Assembly (NCBI RefSeq): GCF_900115845.1
Contig: NZ_FOXX01000006.1
Span: 124,001 to 188,000, forward strand
Direction of reading: 5' to 3'
Length of the DNA: 64,000 nucleotides
DNA from: Priestia endophytica DSM 13796
GTDB lineage: Bacteria; Bacillota; Bacilli; Bacillales; Bacillaceae_H
In this document: positions 52,672-61,911 of the stretch, in pieces
How positions within the stretch are numbered: position 1 is the stretch's first letter
Layout: each line of letters begins with the position of its first letter
Made by a program: the position numbers and the translations under genes
Notes under the pieces: generated by a model
Seen by the model: the letters and a program-made list of their open reading frames with translations, nothing else
Told to the model about the DNA's origin: nothing
Database searches by the model: none

Positions 52672-54068
52672 AAGTTGTTCCTTTTCTTATTACAATAGCA
52701 GTGGGGATCCTTATATGGTTTATTCCAGAACCTAGTGGGGTAGATCCGAAAGCTTGGCATTTACTAGCTATTTTTGTTGCGACAATTATCGGTTTTATTC
52801 TTAAACCATTGCCGATGGGATCGCTTGCTATTTTGAGTTTAGCTGTCGTTGCAGTGACAGGAGTTTTAACAATTGACCAAACGTTAAGCGGATTTGCCAA
52901 TACAACAATTTGGCTAATTGTGATTGCCTTTTTCATTTCACGCGGCTTTATTAAAACAGGTCTTGGCACACGTATTGCTTACTTGTTTGTGAAACGATTT
53001 GGGAAAAAGACGCTTGGCCTGTCGTACTCACTCCTTGTTAGTGATTTATTGCTTGCTCCTGCTATTCCAAGTAATACAGCGCGCGCAGGAGGAATTATTT
53101 ATCCAATCATTGCAGCTTTGTCGGAGACATTTGGCTCAAGACCAAATGATGGAACAGAGCGTAAAATGGGAGCTTTTCTTTTAAAAGTTGGATTTCAAGG
53201 CAACTTAATTACCTCAACAATGTTCCTAACAGCCTTTGCACCTAACCCACTTTCAGCCAAACTTGCGCATGATGTAGCAGGTGTTAACATTACGTGGACA
53301 GGTTGGGCCGTTGCGGCATTTGTTCCTGGAATTATTAGTTTGATTGTAATTCCACTGTTAATTTATAAAATTTATCCACCGGAAGTAAAAGAAACCCCAG
53401 AAGCTGCTTCTATTGCAGAAGGAAAGCTTGCCGAAATGGGGCCGATGAAGAAGGAAGAAAAGTTTATGATCGGTGTTTTCTTTCTTGTTCTGATCTTATG
53501 GATTTTTGGAGAGTCTTTCAATATTGCGTCAACAACAACAGCTCTTATCGGTTTATCTGTTTTATTACTCACAGGCGTATTATCTTGGGACGACATTAAA
53601 AATGAGAAAGCAGCATGGGACACACTTGTTTGGTTTGCGGCTCTTGTAACGCTTGCAACCTATTTAAATGAGCTTGGCCTTATTCCGTGGTTCAGTGATG
53701 CGATGAGTAATGTTGTTAGCGGTTATTCCTGGATCTTAGCGCTTGTTATACTTGCTATTATTTATTATTACTCACACTACTTTTTCGCAAGTGGGACAGC
53801 CCATGTTAGTGCGATGTACGCAGCCTTTTTATCAGTTGTTCTCGCTGCAGGGGCTCCAGCAATGCTTGCAGCCTTATTACTTGCATTCATTGCCGGTTTA
53901 TTTGGAGCAACAACTCACTATGGTGTAGGACCTGCACCTGTATTATTTGGGGCAGGCTATATTCCGCAAAATAAATGGTGGTCAATTGGTTTTATCATTT
54001 CAATTGTTCATCTTATCATTTGGGTTATTATTGGTGGTCTATGGTGGAAAATCCTTGGACTATGGTAA
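52668..54068 (+). CDS. yflS: DASS family anion:sodium symporter (YflS-like malate/2-oxoglutarate transporter)
   Basis: A 466-residue membrane protein with about 12-14 TM segments from the divalent anion:sodium symporter family, most like B. subtilis YflS and plant 2-oxoglutarate/malate translocators. Signature segments include FANTTIWLIVIAFFISRGFIKTGLGTR, PAIPSNTARAGGIIYPI, LITSTMFLTAFAPNP and FGATTHYGVGPAPVLFGAG, holding the two SNT-type sodium/substrate motifs. GTG 52668 follows AAGGTGA at seven bases. It should import dicarboxylates. A hairpin at the ribosome binding site suggests translational control. Confidence 0.85.
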   Translation: MKVVPFLITIAVGILIWFIPEPSGVDPKAWHLLAIFVATIIGFILKPLPMGSLAILSLAVVAVTGVLTIDQTLSGFANTTIWLIVIAFFISRGFIKTGLGTRIAYLFVKRFGKKTLGLSYSLLVSDLLLAPAIPSNTARAGGIIYPIIAALSETFGSRPNDGTERKMGAFLLKVGFQGNLITSTMFLTAFAPNPLSAKLAHDVAGVNITWTGWAVAAFVPGIISLIVIPLLIYKIYPPEVKETPEAASIAEGKLAEMGPMKKEEKFMIGVFFLVLILWIFGESFNIASTTTALIGLSVLLLTGVLSWDDIKNEKAAWDTLVWFAALVTLATYLNELGLIPWFSDAMSNVVSGYSWILALVILAIIYYYSHYFFASGTAHVSAMYAAFLSVVLAAGAPAMLAALLLAFIAGLFGATTHYGVGPAPVLFGAGYIPQNKWWSIGFIISIVHLIIWVIIGGLWWKILGLW

Positions 54069-54072
54069 GAAA

Positions 54073-54116
54073 AAGAAGAATAAGCCGCTTGCTACAGCGA
54101 GGGGCTTATTCTTCTT
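54073..54116. terminator. Bidirectional terminator
   Basis: AAGAAGAATAAGCC / GGCTTATTCTTCTT stem between convergent genes. Confidence 0.85.
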
Positions 54117-54585
54117 TATTTGCATAGATTTGTTCCGTGCTTCTCGAGTATATTTCAATCATATTTCCAAACGGGTCTTTACAATATACCATATAATAAG
54201 GTTTGTTCTCTTGAAGTTGCCATGTATTACTTACGCGCTCTCCGCCTGTTTTTACAATCTTGTCCGCTAGTTCATCAACGTTTTTATGAATCACACAAAT
54301 ATGAAAAAAACCAGGCGTCCATGGAGGAGGGGGCGTTCCTTCTGTTTTTGGATGCTTGAATTCAAAAAGTTCAATACCGACTCCATTTATAGCGCTAAGA
54401 TGAGCATTTCGTTTATGCGTAACTTCAGCACCAAATAAATCTTGTCCTAACGCACCTTTTTCACCAGGTTTTGCTTTCATTGTGTAAGGGCCTGCAATAA
54501 GCTCAAAGTCTAATACGTCTTCATACCATGAAATGGCTTTATCTAAATCTGATACAGCTAAACCAATATGTGTAATAGCAACCAT
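54106..54585 (-). CDS. VOC family protein (glyoxalase/epimerase-like)
   Basis: A 159-residue glyoxalase-fold metalloprotein. Metal ligands are in the expected places: His in ITHIGLAVSDLDKA, Glu in GIELFEFKHP, His in GFFHICVIHKN and Glu in DPFGNMIEIYS. The complete set and length resemble methylmalonyl-CoA epimerase or lactoylglutathione lyase relatives. AGGAGGT precedes the start. Substrate not determined. Confidence 0.82.
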   Translation of the reverse strand: MVAITHIGLAVSDLDKAISWYEDVLDFELIAGPYTMKAKPGEKGALGQDLFGAEVTHKRNAHLSAINGVGIELFEFKHPKTEGTPPPPWTPGFFHICVIHKNVDELADKIVKTGGERVSNTWQLQENKPYYMVYCKDPFGNMIEIYSRSTEQIYANKEE

Positions 54586-54648
54586 AACATTACCTCCTGT
54601 TTCTTATCTTGTTGCCTTTTTTTAAGGAGGATAAACACGAGGATTAGA

Positions 54649-54981
54649 TTAAATTAACAGACGCTTGTCCTTCTCAATTTTTCCTTTTAAAAGCTTAAGC
54701 TCTTCGCCTTCAGTAAGTAAATCAATAAGAACTCCGTTGAAAATATCATGATTTTGTTTTTTGTAATTAGATTGAAGATAACGTACTCTGTACCATTTTT
54801 GATCATGTTCAAAGTACATATAGCGACCATGAGTATAATCTACCCAAAACTTCACTTTCTTTCCATTTAGTAATTTAGGAACATACCCCCATGTTCGTCC
54901 TTGATGAGAAAGCGACATAAGCGGTCTAGAGGTATTGATTGCTTCATAATAAAGTTTATGTTTTATATCAAATAGCATCAT
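54649..54981 (-). CDS. Hypothetical protein, 110 residues
   Basis: A soluble basic protein with many Tyr, Trp and Lys and a predicted beta-rich core (RTWGYVPKLLNGKKVKFWVDYTHGRYMYFEHDQKW type pattern). A GGAGGAAA site precedes ATG. No family recognised. It stands alone, without a clear partner. Confidence 0.6.
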   Translation of the reverse strand: MMLFDIKHKLYYEAINTSRPLMSLSHQGRTWGYVPKLLNGKKVKFWVDYTHGRYMYFEHDQKWYRVRYLQSNYKKQNHDIFNGVLIDLLTEGEELKLLKGKIEKDKRLLI

Positions 54982-55137
54982 CTTCTATTTCCTCCTCTAG
55001 CTTTTTTAAAATTATAGTAGAGAAAGCGTTCATTTATGTTTGTTTAGGACAACTTTTTCGGTTTAGGAAACAATTTTGAATAGAATTTTTGAAAAACAGC
55101 TATACTGATGTTACATCACTAACAGGAGGACAAAAAC

Positions 55138-55257
55138 ATGAAGGAACGTTGCAACGTATGTAAATTAGAAAAGAAACCACATAAACAAACAAAAGAAAAT
55201 CGATATTGTGAAGATTGTTGGGACATTATTAATAAAAAATATGCGGTGGAATCATAA
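55138..55257 (+). CDS. 39-residue zinc-ribbon-like protein
   Basis: ATG 55138 follows ACAGGAGGA. The product has two CxxC pairs, CNVC near residue 5 and CEDC near residue 28, separated by a basic stretch, a typical small zinc-binding knuckle. A terminator follows one base after the stop. Role unknown. Confidence 0.65.
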   Translation: MKERCNVCKLEKKPHKQTKENRYCEDCWDIINKKYAVES

Positions 55258-55283
55258 AAACCCTTCGTTATTGAAGGGCTTTT
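55258..55283. terminator. Bidirectional terminator
   Basis: AAACCCTTC / GAAGGGCTTTT stem; shared with the convergent YitT gene. Confidence 0.8.
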
Positions 55284-55288
55284 ATCGG

Positions 55289-55924
55289 TTATAAAGAGTT
55301 TTCAGATAAGGGAGAGAAGTCTTCCTCTTGTTCTGACACATGGTTCTTTTCAATTGGTGAGCGTTTATGATAACGTCCAAGTACTGCACTCATCATGAAA
55401 ATAGCAATAAAAGAATAGAGAACATGAACAATTCCGAATACAAATATTGCCCCACAAAGAATCATGAGATCTGTTGTAAACATCGTTTTTCCTGGATTAA
55501 TACCGTACTTTTTATCAAGATATACACACAGCATGTTAATACCGCCAAGCGATGAGCCGTTTCGGAAGAGGAAAATGAGCCCAATCCCAATAAGAATTCC
55601 TGCAAGAGGCGAGGACAGAAGAGGGTGAGGAAGGGAAATAGGAAGCCATTCAGAGAAGAAGTCAGAAAGAAAAGAAAGAAGAGTTACGCTGACAAAGCTT
55701 CTAATGGTAAACAGCACACCAATTTGAGTAATAGCCATAAAATAGAACGGCAAGTTAATAATAAAAAATAAGATGCCGAATGAAAGTCCTGTTAAAGGGT
55801 GTAAAACCATACCAAGTCCAGCAGTTCCCCCCATTACAAGATGTGAAGAAGTTAACAAGTTAATTCCAAGAGAAACGGCTATGCAGCCAATTATAATGGA
55901 GACCCAACGTTTTATGCTTTCCAT
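55289..55924 (-). CDS. YitT family membrane protein
   Basis: A 211-residue protein with about five or six TM segments, matching the YitT membrane domain: NLLTSSHLVMGGTAGLGMVLHP, GILFFIINLPFYF, and LFRNGSSLGGINMLC. The usual C-terminal DUF2179 domain of roughly 280-residue members is absent; instead there is a short charged tail. Function unknown for the family. It is monocistronic. Confidence 0.8.
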   Translation of the reverse strand: MESIKRWVSIIIGCIAVSLGINLLTSSHLVMGGTAGLGMVLHPLTGLSFGILFFIINLPFYFMAITQIGVLFTIRSFVSVTLLSFLSDFFSEWLPISLPHPLLSSPLAGILIGIGLIFLFRNGSSLGGINMLCVYLDKKYGINPGKTMFTTDLMILCGAIFVFGIVHVLYSFIAIFMMSAVLGRYHKRSPIEKNHVSEQEEDFSPLSENSL

Positions 55925-56068
55925 ACTTATACTCCTTTACTTTCTTGATTTACTTCATTAGTATAAGATAGTCAAGAATGGAAGAAAACAACTTTGTTAG
56001 ATGATGTGACAAAGAAATAGTATTTTTAAAAAGAAAGATATAATTTTCTGAAGATTTTGTTATGTTTC

Positions 56069-56096
56069 TTGACATATAGTTTAAATATCTTAGAAA
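56069..56096 (+). promoter_or_regulatory. Promoter of the small membrane protein gene
   Basis: Perfect TTGACA, 16 bases, TAGAAA, about 65 bases before the start. Confidence 0.55.
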
Positions 56097-56162
56097 AAGG
56101 GCATAAAAAGAGATATCTCTATAAGAGAAGACATATTTTATAAAGGAAAGGAGGAGAGAAAA

Positions 56163-56468
56163 ATGAAAAGTTCAACAATAATGAAATGGATTACAGGTGT
56201 ATGTGAGGCATTGCTTGGTATCCCTTTTTTAGGAGGACTCTTTGTTCTCGCAAACGGTTGGGCTCCACTGCTGTTCATGGGAATTGTTCATTTAATTACC
56301 CTTCTTTTATCAGTAAGAGATAATGAAAACAAGTATGGAAGTATTTTTGGAATTATCGCTTCTGTTGTAGCATTAATCCCTGTTGTTGGAATGGTTATGC
56401 ATATTATAAGTGCTTTAGTTTTATTTGTAGCAGCAATTCGCTCTCGTCGTAAAACTCAAGTTATGTAG
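56163..56468 (+). CDS. Hypothetical membrane protein, 101 residues
   Basis: Three TM helices (about 10-30, 34-50 and 60-92) and a basic C-terminus (RSRRKTQ). AAAGGAGGAG precedes ATG 56163. The gene is flanked by a promoter and a terminator. No known family recognised. Confidence 0.7.
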   Translation: MKSSTIMKWITGVCEALLGIPFLGGLFVLANGWAPLLFMGIVHLITLLLSVRDNENKYGSIFGIIASVVALIPVVGMVMHIISALVLFVAAIRSRRKTQVM

Positions 56469-56490
56469 AGATCTACATATGAAAGTGAGG

Positions 56491-56521
56491 AAAGGCAAGC
56501 AGAAATGCTTGCCTTTTTTAT
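56491..56521 (+). terminator. Intrinsic terminator
   Basis: AAAGGCAAGC / GCTTGCCTTT stem with AGAAAT loop and T tail. Confidence 0.9.
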
Positions 56522-56710
56522 AGTGGGGAAAAGCGGAAAAACGAGTAAAAAAGGAACAATTTTTGCTTTTTCGACATTTAATGAATAAACTAGCGGTATT
56601 TGTCAATGTTAATAAGTGAACAAATTGTGAAAATTATGTGTCTAAAATATGAACTTTTTATTGAAACCTGTTCAATAATATGGTAATTTTAAAAAAAGGA
56701 GCTGATTTTC

Positions 56711-57034
56711 GTGAGATTAAAAAGAGGAAAAGGCCAAACAAACGAAATGACGGAAATGTGTAAACTGATCGCTTCTGGAGAACTTTTTGTTGGGGTGATT
56801 GTCTTTGGTTTAAGTTTTATTGCAAGCGATTACAACAAAGATCATATTCTCACAATGCTCGGATTAGGAATTATGGGAGCTGCAATGGCGATGTTTGGAT
56901 TTGGTTTGTTTCTCGGATTAATGGATGGAATGAAAAACGAAAAAAAATTAGCGGCTGAGTACAAGCTGTCTCCGCTCAAACCAAGCCGCCATACATTAAA
57001 AGAGAAAAATCCTGACTGGAAACCATTGCCTTAA
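56711..57034 (+). CDS. Hypothetical membrane protein, 107 residues
   Basis: A basic N-terminus, two TM helices (about 20-40 and 48-70) and a basic C-terminal tail, so both ends probably lie in the cytoplasm. GTG 56711 has AAGGAG about ten bases upstream. Its stop codon lies inside the terminator hairpin. No family recognised. Confidence 0.65.
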   Translation: MRLKRGKGQTNEMTEMCKLIASGELFVGVIVFGLSFIASDYNKDHILTMLGLGIMGAAMAMFGFGLFLGLMDGMKNEKKLAAEYKLSPLKPSRHTLKEKNPDWKPLP

Positions 57035-57053
57035 GCAATGGTCTTTTTTTTTT
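57022..57053 (+). terminator. Intrinsic terminator
   Basis: ACCATTGC / GCAATGGT stem with CTTAA loop (the TAA stop is in the loop) and a long T run. Confidence 0.88.
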
Positions 57054-57111
57054 AGGAAGAAATTATTTCGGTGGAAATGGCAAGAGAAAAAATTCACAAG
57101 ATAGCGTGCCT

Positions 57112-57381
57112 TTAAACAAGAAACTTTCGGTGTGGTTTCACGTATCGTTTAAGCTCAAACGTCAGCTGTTTTCTTATCGTTGTTTCCTCTGCAGCTTTAG
57201 CAATGTCCCTAGCGTCCGGGAAAATACCAAACTCGTTAAACCGAACGCGGATATTTCCTTGAAATAAGAGTTTGTCTTCTTCTGTTTTAACTATAGAAGA
57301 AACAGCTACTTCCTTTGTTCCTAAAGAGTCAACAATACGGGGATAAACGTCTGTAAGTTTAAATTTAAAAATATACTCCAT
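57112..57381 (-). CDS. Hypothetical protein, 89 residues
   Basis: A small soluble protein with a beta-rich N-terminus (EYIFKFKLTD) and a basic C-terminus. GGAGG precedes the ATG. It lies 54 bases downstream of the permease gene on the same strand, beyond that gene's terminator. Family unknown. Confidence 0.6.
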   Translation of the reverse strand: MEYIFKFKLTDVYPRIVDSLGTKEVAVSSIVKTEEDKLLFQGNIRVRFNEFGIFPDARDIAKAAEETTIRKQLTFELKRYVKPHRKFLV

Positions 57382-57406
57382 TGTGATTTCCTCCTTTTTT
57401 ATAGAA

Positions 57407-57437
57407 GAAAAGCTCCCTTCTTTTGAAGAGAGCTTTT
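57407..57437 (-). terminator. Terminator of the AI-2E family permease gene
   Basis: On the minus strand AAAAGCTCTCTT / GAAGGGAGCTTTT stem, then CTTCT; it overlaps the stop codon of the permease gene. Confidence 0.7.
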
Positions 57438-58545
57438 AAGTTGCCTTTGGCGGCGGTGTCTCCTTGTTCTTTGAACGCAGTTTAATAAAACGAACAAGAT
57501 TTAAAACAATTGTCTTACAAACCGCATAAACAGGTACAGCTAAAATCATACCGAGGATACCTGCTAAGTTTCCAGCAACAAGTAGCAAAATGATAATTGT
57601 AAGAGGGTGTGTGTCAAGCTTCTTCCCAATTACAAGAGGAGAAATGACGTTTCCATCAATTTGCTGAACAATAACTACTACGATGATGACAAAAATCGCT
57701 TTGGTTGGAGAATCCAAAAGAGCGACAATAAGAGCGGGAGCAATCCCGATGAACGGTCCTACATATGGGATGATATTTGTAAGTGCTGCAATAATCCCAA
57801 GAATAATAGCGTAAGGAAGACCAATAATTAAGTAACCAATAAAGGTTGCAAGCCCAACGAACAAACAAACAATCATTTGTCCTTGAATATATGTTGCAAG
57901 TGTTTGGTTTGTATCTTTTAAGATTTTTAATCCTTCACCACGATAGCTTGTCGGAACAAAATTCATCAATGCTTTTGGAAATTTATCGCCATCGCTAAGC
58001 ATGTAGTACAGAATAAAAGGAACGGTAACAACAGTAAGTGTTACGTTTGTTAATACACTAAAAATAGTTGAAAAACTGTTTGATAAATGTTCAGGAAGTG
58101 ATGATCCTACATTCAAGACCGTGTTTTGAATTTTTTCAATGGATACATAATCTTGTTCAACTACCCATTTAAATGCTTTTGAATTGGATAACTCATTGAT
58201 GAATCCTTGCGCTTGGTTTATGTATTTCGGCATATTGTTGACTAGATCATTCACCTGACTTGAAAGAGAAGGGCCAATAAGTGAACTAACTAATGTAATC
58301 ACACCGATAAATAAAACATAAAGAGCTAAAATGGCAAGCGCTTTTGGAAATTTAAGTTTTTGTAAAAAATGCACGATAGGGCGAAACAAAAAATACAAAA
58401 ATCCTGAAACAAGAACAGGAAAAAATAAAGTAGATACAAAAATGACGATTGGATTAAAGATAAATGAAATTTTTGTACAAACAAAAATTAAAACAGCAAT
58501 CATCAGTAATTCAAACGTCCAAAAATGAAGCTTTGATTTAAACAA
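57436..58545 (-). CDS. AI-2E family permease (second paralogue)
   Basis: A 369-residue member of the same family as the product of 6234-7322, with matching motifs (PFILYYMLSDGDKFPKAL, NIIPYVGPFIGIAPAL, QQIDGNVISPLVIGKKLDTHP) and about eight TM segments. TTG at 58545 is the likely start: GGAGG lies seven bases upstream, and the resulting FKSK N-terminus aligns with the paralogue. An upstream ATG (58581) would overlap that site. Transported solute unknown. Confidence 0.85.
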   Translation of the reverse strand: MFKSKLHFWTFELLMIAVLIFVCTKISFIFNPIVIFVSTLFFPVLVSGFLYFLFRPIVHFLQKLKFPKALAILALYVLFIGVITLVSSLIGPSLSSQVNDLVNNMPKYINQAQGFINELSNSKAFKWVVEQDYVSIEKIQNTVLNVGSSLPEHLSNSFSTIFSVLTNVTLTVVTVPFILYYMLSDGDKFPKALMNFVPTSYRGEGLKILKDTNQTLATYIQGQMIVCLFVGLATFIGYLIIGLPYAIILGIIAALTNIIPYVGPFIGIAPALIVALLDSPTKAIFVIIVVVIVQQIDGNVISPLVIGKKLDTHPLTIIILLLVAGNLAGILGMILAVPVYAVCKTIVLNLVRFIKLRSKNKETPPPKAT

Positions 58546-58738
58546 AATCTTTCCTCCAATCACAAAGAATAAAAGGGACACCTCTTACTACTCGAAAATT
58601 TACCATTTTCCATAAATAGCGTCAATATTGAACATGTTTATCGTACAGTAAGAAATTTTACTACTCTCTATTATACCTTTTTTTAGAAGGAAACACAGAA
58701 AAACGAAAGAAGAAAAAGATGTTAGAAAAATAAAAATA

Positions 58739-58768
58739 TTGAATATTTTATCATGATGAGTATATAAT
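58739..58768 (+). promoter_or_regulatory. Promoter of a candidate small RNA
   Basis: TTGAAT, 18 bases, perfect TATAAT. Confidence 0.6.
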
Positions 58769-58774
58769 AAAACA

Positions 58775-58884
58775 AACCACTAACAATACTCATTTATGTG
58801 CAAATTACATGCATGTAGTTGAGTATTTTATTTTGTAAACAACGCAAACAGAAAAGAGGTCAAGCATCTCTTTTCTGTTTTTTT
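58775..58884 (+). ncRNA. Candidate small RNA, about 110 nt
   Basis: The promoter at 58739 leads into a transcript with a stem AATACTCA / TGAGTATT (58785-58792 with 58820-58827). It ends in a strong terminator (AAACAGAAAAGAG / CTCTTTTCTGTTT, then seven T). The longest frame is eight codons without a ribosome binding site. No family recognised. It lies about 150 bases before the SulP gene and could alternatively be an attenuated leader. Confidence 0.5.
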
Positions 58885-59031
58885 GTGGTTCATATTATTA
58901 AAAAAGAGAAGAAAATTCTATTTTCATCTCTTCTCATATATGGTATGATTACAATGTTTTTGTCGGCCCCGACTTTTCAGAAGAGGAAAGTCACTACAAC
59001 TACAACTGAATATTGATAAAGGAGTGTTAGC

Positions 59032-60474
59032 ATGAACACACTACGTAAACAATGGTTTGGGAATATTCGAGGAGATGTGTTAGCTGGCATTGTTGTAGCT
59101 CTTGCTTTGATACCAGAAGCTATTTCCTTCTCAATTATTGCAGGCGTTGATCCTATGGTAGGACTGTATGCATCTTTTACAATGGCAGTCACTATTTCTA
59201 TTTTTGGCGGAAGACCCGGGATGATTTCCGCTGCCACAGGCGCAATGGCTCTCGTAATGGGAAGTTTAGTTTCTGACCACGGTTTTCAGTATTTATTAGC
59301 GGCTACAATTTTAACAGGAGTGCTTCAAATTTTATTTGGCGTTTTGAAACTAGCTCGCTTTATGAAGTTTGTACCGCGCTCAGTTATGATTGGATTTGTA
59401 AATGCATTAGCTATACTTATCTTTATGGCTCAACTTCCTCACTTTAAAGGGGAATCTTGGCCAATGTATGCTTTACTTATTGGTTCTTTAGCTATTATTT
59501 ATCTTTTTCCGCGCGTTACTAAAGCAATTCCGTCTCCGCTTGTCGCAATTATTGTGATTACACTTGTAGCCGTATGGACACATGCAGATGTTCGTACTGT
59601 AGGAGACATGGGGACACTTACAAGCTCTCTTCCTGCCTTTTTCATACCAGACATTCCGTTGAATTTTGAAACGTTGAAAATCATTTTTCCTTATTCATTA
59701 GCACTTGCACTTGTAGGATTATTAGAATCGCTCTTAACGTCTCAAATTGTTGATGACATGACAGATACGGAGAGCAATAAAAATCAAGAGTGCAAAGGAC
59801 AAGGTGTTGCAAATATTGTAACAGGATTTTTCGGAGGAATGGCAGGATGTGCGATGATTGGACAGTCTGTTATTAACGTGAAATCTGGTGGGCGCGGACG
59901 TTTATCTACGTTTGTTGCCGGGATGTTCCTTATGTTTCTTATTCTCGTATTGAGTAACGTTGTTGTTGAGATTCCGATGGCTGCGCTTGTCGGTGTGATG
60001 GTGATGGTATCTATAGGTACATTTGATTGGAGTTCACTAAAAGGAGTGACAAAAGTGCCGCTTACAGATTCAATTGTGATGGTTGTAACAGTCATTTCGG
60101 TTGTTGCTACACATAACTTATCAATTGGCGTAATCATAGGTGTAATATTAAGTGCCATCTTTTTCGCTGGGAAAATTTCTAAAGTCCATGTCAAAGAGAA
60201 TTTTGGTGACAATGGAGAGAAAATCTATCATGTAGAAGGACAGCTTTTCTTCGTTTCGGTTACAGATTTTCAAAAATCGTTCGATTATAAAGAAGAGGTT
60301 CAAAATGTAACAATTGATCTAACAAATGCTCATATTTGGGATGACTCAGGAGCAGTGGCCCTTGACAAAGTTGTTCTAAAATTTCATGAGCAAGAAACAG
60401 ACGTGAAGCTCGTTGGTTTAAATGAAGGAAGCGCAAACCTTCTGAAACGATTAGCTCCACAGCATAAACTATAA
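59032..60474 (+). CDS. SulP family anion transporter with STAS domain
   Basis: A 480-residue SulP (SLC26-type) transporter that carries sulfate, bicarbonate or another anion. The sulfate-transporter signature is near the N-terminus ([27 protein letters not shown]). The [22 protein letters not shown] region before the core helices is typical. A C-terminal STAS domain spans about 405-480 ([23 protein letters not shown]). AAAGGAG precedes ATG 59032. No carbonic anhydrase or sulfur gene adjoins it, so the substrate is open. Confidence 0.88.
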   Translation: MNTLRKQWFGNIRGDVLAGIVVALALIPEAISFSIIAGVDPMVGLYASFTMAVTISIFGGRPGMISAATGAMALVMGSLVSDHGFQYLLAATILTGVLQILFGVLKLARFMKFVPRSVMIGFVNALAILIFMAQLPHFKGESWPMYALLIGSLAIIYLFPRVTKAIPSPLVAIIVITLVAVWTHADVRTVGDMGTLTSSLPAFFIPDIPLNFETLKIIFPYSLALALVGLLESLLTSQIVDDMTDTESNKNQECKGQGVANIVTGFFGGMAGCAMIGQSVINVKSGGRGRLSTFVAGMFLMFLILVLSNVVVEIPMAALVGVMVMVSIGTFDWSSLKGVTKVPLTDSIVMVVTVISVVATHNLSIGVIIGVILSAIFFAGKISKVHVKENFGDNGEKIYHVEGQLFFVSVTDFQKSFDYKEEVQNVTIDLTNAHIWDDSGAVALDKVVLKFHEQETDVKLVGLNEGSANLLKRLAPQHKL

Positions 60475-60524
60475 AAACTGTAGTTGTAGTTGATAGTTGG
60501 GTTGCGGAAAGTGACAAAACTCAT

Positions 60525-60557
60525 AAAAAAGGATCCTTATATAAGGATCCTTTTTTT
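60525..60557 (+). terminator. Terminator after the SulP gene
   Basis: AAAAGGATCCTTA / TAAGGATCCTTTT stem and T tail. Confidence 0.92.
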
Positions 60558-60619
60558 ATCATATTATAAATTTGTCCTCTCATACACTGCAAAGAATGCA
60601 AAAATGAGGAGGGACTTTG

Positions 60620-60880
60620 ATGTCATATGAAGATTATCAACATGAGTATTTGTCTGAAGAAGAAAGGTTAAAGATGACACCACAGCTTATAACGCTTGTC
60701 GATCCATATGTATATGAAGCACTTCAGTCTCTTGATGAAAAAGATGTTGTTATTGAAACAGCTCGTGGAACTGTCAGAGGAAAAGTGAAGAAAGTAAAGC
60801 CTGATCATGTTGTTGTAGAGGAAAAAGGAAAAGACTTTTATGTGCGCATTTGCCAAATCATTTGGATTATGCCTGACTGA
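60620..60880 (+). CDS. DUF2642 family protein (YuzF-like)
   Basis: An 86-residue cytoplasmic protein. The second half has the small beta-barrel pattern of DUF2642 (DVVIETARGTVRGKVKKVKPDHVVVEEKG, then FYVRICQIIWI), as in B. subtilis YuzF and related spore-coat-linked proteins. ATG 60620 follows GAGGAGGG. A hairpin with a poor U-tract follows (CCCTGACT / AGTCAGGG). Function unknown. Confidence 0.72.
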   Translation: MSYEDYQHEYLSEEERLKMTPQLITLVDPYVYEALQSLDEKDVVIETARGTVRGKVKKVKPDHVVVEEKGKDFYVRICQIIWIMPD

Positions 60881-60929
60881 AAAGGTCTGCCCTGACTTGT
60901 ACAGTCAGGGTAGATTTATAATAGCGCTT

Positions 60930-61883
60930 TCATGCGTATAAATGGCAACTTACAAATTGCCCTGAACGAATTTCTCTTAGTAAAGGTTGTCTAGATTTGC
61001 AAGCTTCTTGAGCAAAAGGGCATCTTCTATAAAAAGGGCAACCGTTGGAAGGACATGATGAACTAGGAGGCGCTCCTTTTAAAACAATTCTTTCACGCTT
61101 ATAAATCGAAGGAACTGTTGACATTAGAGCTTGCGTGTATGGATGGATCGGTTCTTCATATATTTGAGATACGGTTCCTTTTTCTACTATTCTTCCTTTA
61201 TACATAACTGCCACTTGATCGCTAATGTAATAACTAGCATTTAAATTATCTGAAATAAAAAGATACGTAATTGCTCTTTTCTTTTTTATATGAGAGAGGA
61301 TATTTAAAACCTGTGACTGTACAGATAAATCGAGTCCAGACAGGGGGTCATCTAAGATTACAAGCTTTGGTTGTAGTACCAATGCACAAGCAATGTTAAC
61401 AAGCTGCCTCTCCCCGGGAGTTAATCCTTGGATAGGATGATAAGCTATATGAGCTAAGCCCATGCTATTAAGTAGGTGGGAAATAAGGCAATGTCCGTTC
61501 GTATTGCTACACATTTCGTGAGTTTCTAAAACTTTCTCTAACATTTTGAAAATGGTAGAGCGTTTGTTCCATTTAAAGCTTGCTTCTTTGTCTACATATT
61601 GAATATCCTTTTGCAATTTTTTATCTTTCTTTCGGACGAGTTTTGTAATATCTCTTCCTTCAAATAAGACTTTTCCAGTTGTAGGAACAAGTAGTTTGCC
61701 TATAATTCGTCCAAGTGTTGATTTGCCGCAGCCACTTTCACCAATCAAACTGAAGGTTTCTCCTTTCGAAATAGAGAAAGAGATGCCGTCCACTACTCGC
61801 AGGACAGAAGTATTATATAGTTTGTTTTTAATATAGTGTTTCTCCATATTATAAATCTCAATAAGTGAGGGGGATGTTTGCAT
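60930..61883 (-). CDS. Degenerate oligopeptide-type ABC ATPase
   Basis: A 317-residue protein of the OppF/AppF group, with the C-terminal Cys-containing oligopeptide extension (CPFYRRCPFAQEAC). Walker A (48-55, GESGCGKS) is normal, but other ATPase motifs are altered. The Q-loop FQDP is replaced by VDKE (97-100). The signature reads LTPGE (154-158) instead of LSGGQ. The catalytic Glu is Asp (D179 in LVILDDP). The H-loop SHD is SDN (211-213). It probably binds ATP without normal hydrolysis. No permease or binding-protein gene adjoins it. A GGAGG site precedes the start. It might be a regulatory or decaying subunit. Confidence 0.8.
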   Translation of the reverse strand: MQTSPSLIEIYNMEKHYIKNKLYNTSVLRVVDGISFSISKGETFSLIGESGCGKSTLGRIIGKLLVPTTGKVLFEGRDITKLVRKKDKKLQKDIQYVDKEASFKWNKRSTIFKMLEKVLETHEMCSNTNGHCLISHLLNSMGLAHIAYHPIQGLTPGERQLVNIACALVLQPKLVILDDPLSGLDLSVQSQVLNILSHIKKKRAITYLFISDNLNASYYISDQVAVMYKGRIVEKGTVSQIYEEPIHPYTQALMSTVPSIYKRERIVLKGAPPSSSCPSNGCPFYRRCPFAQEACKSRQPLLREIRSGQFVSCHLYA

Positions 61884-61911
61884 AGGAAATCCTCCTTTTT
61901 GAATTTTTGAT

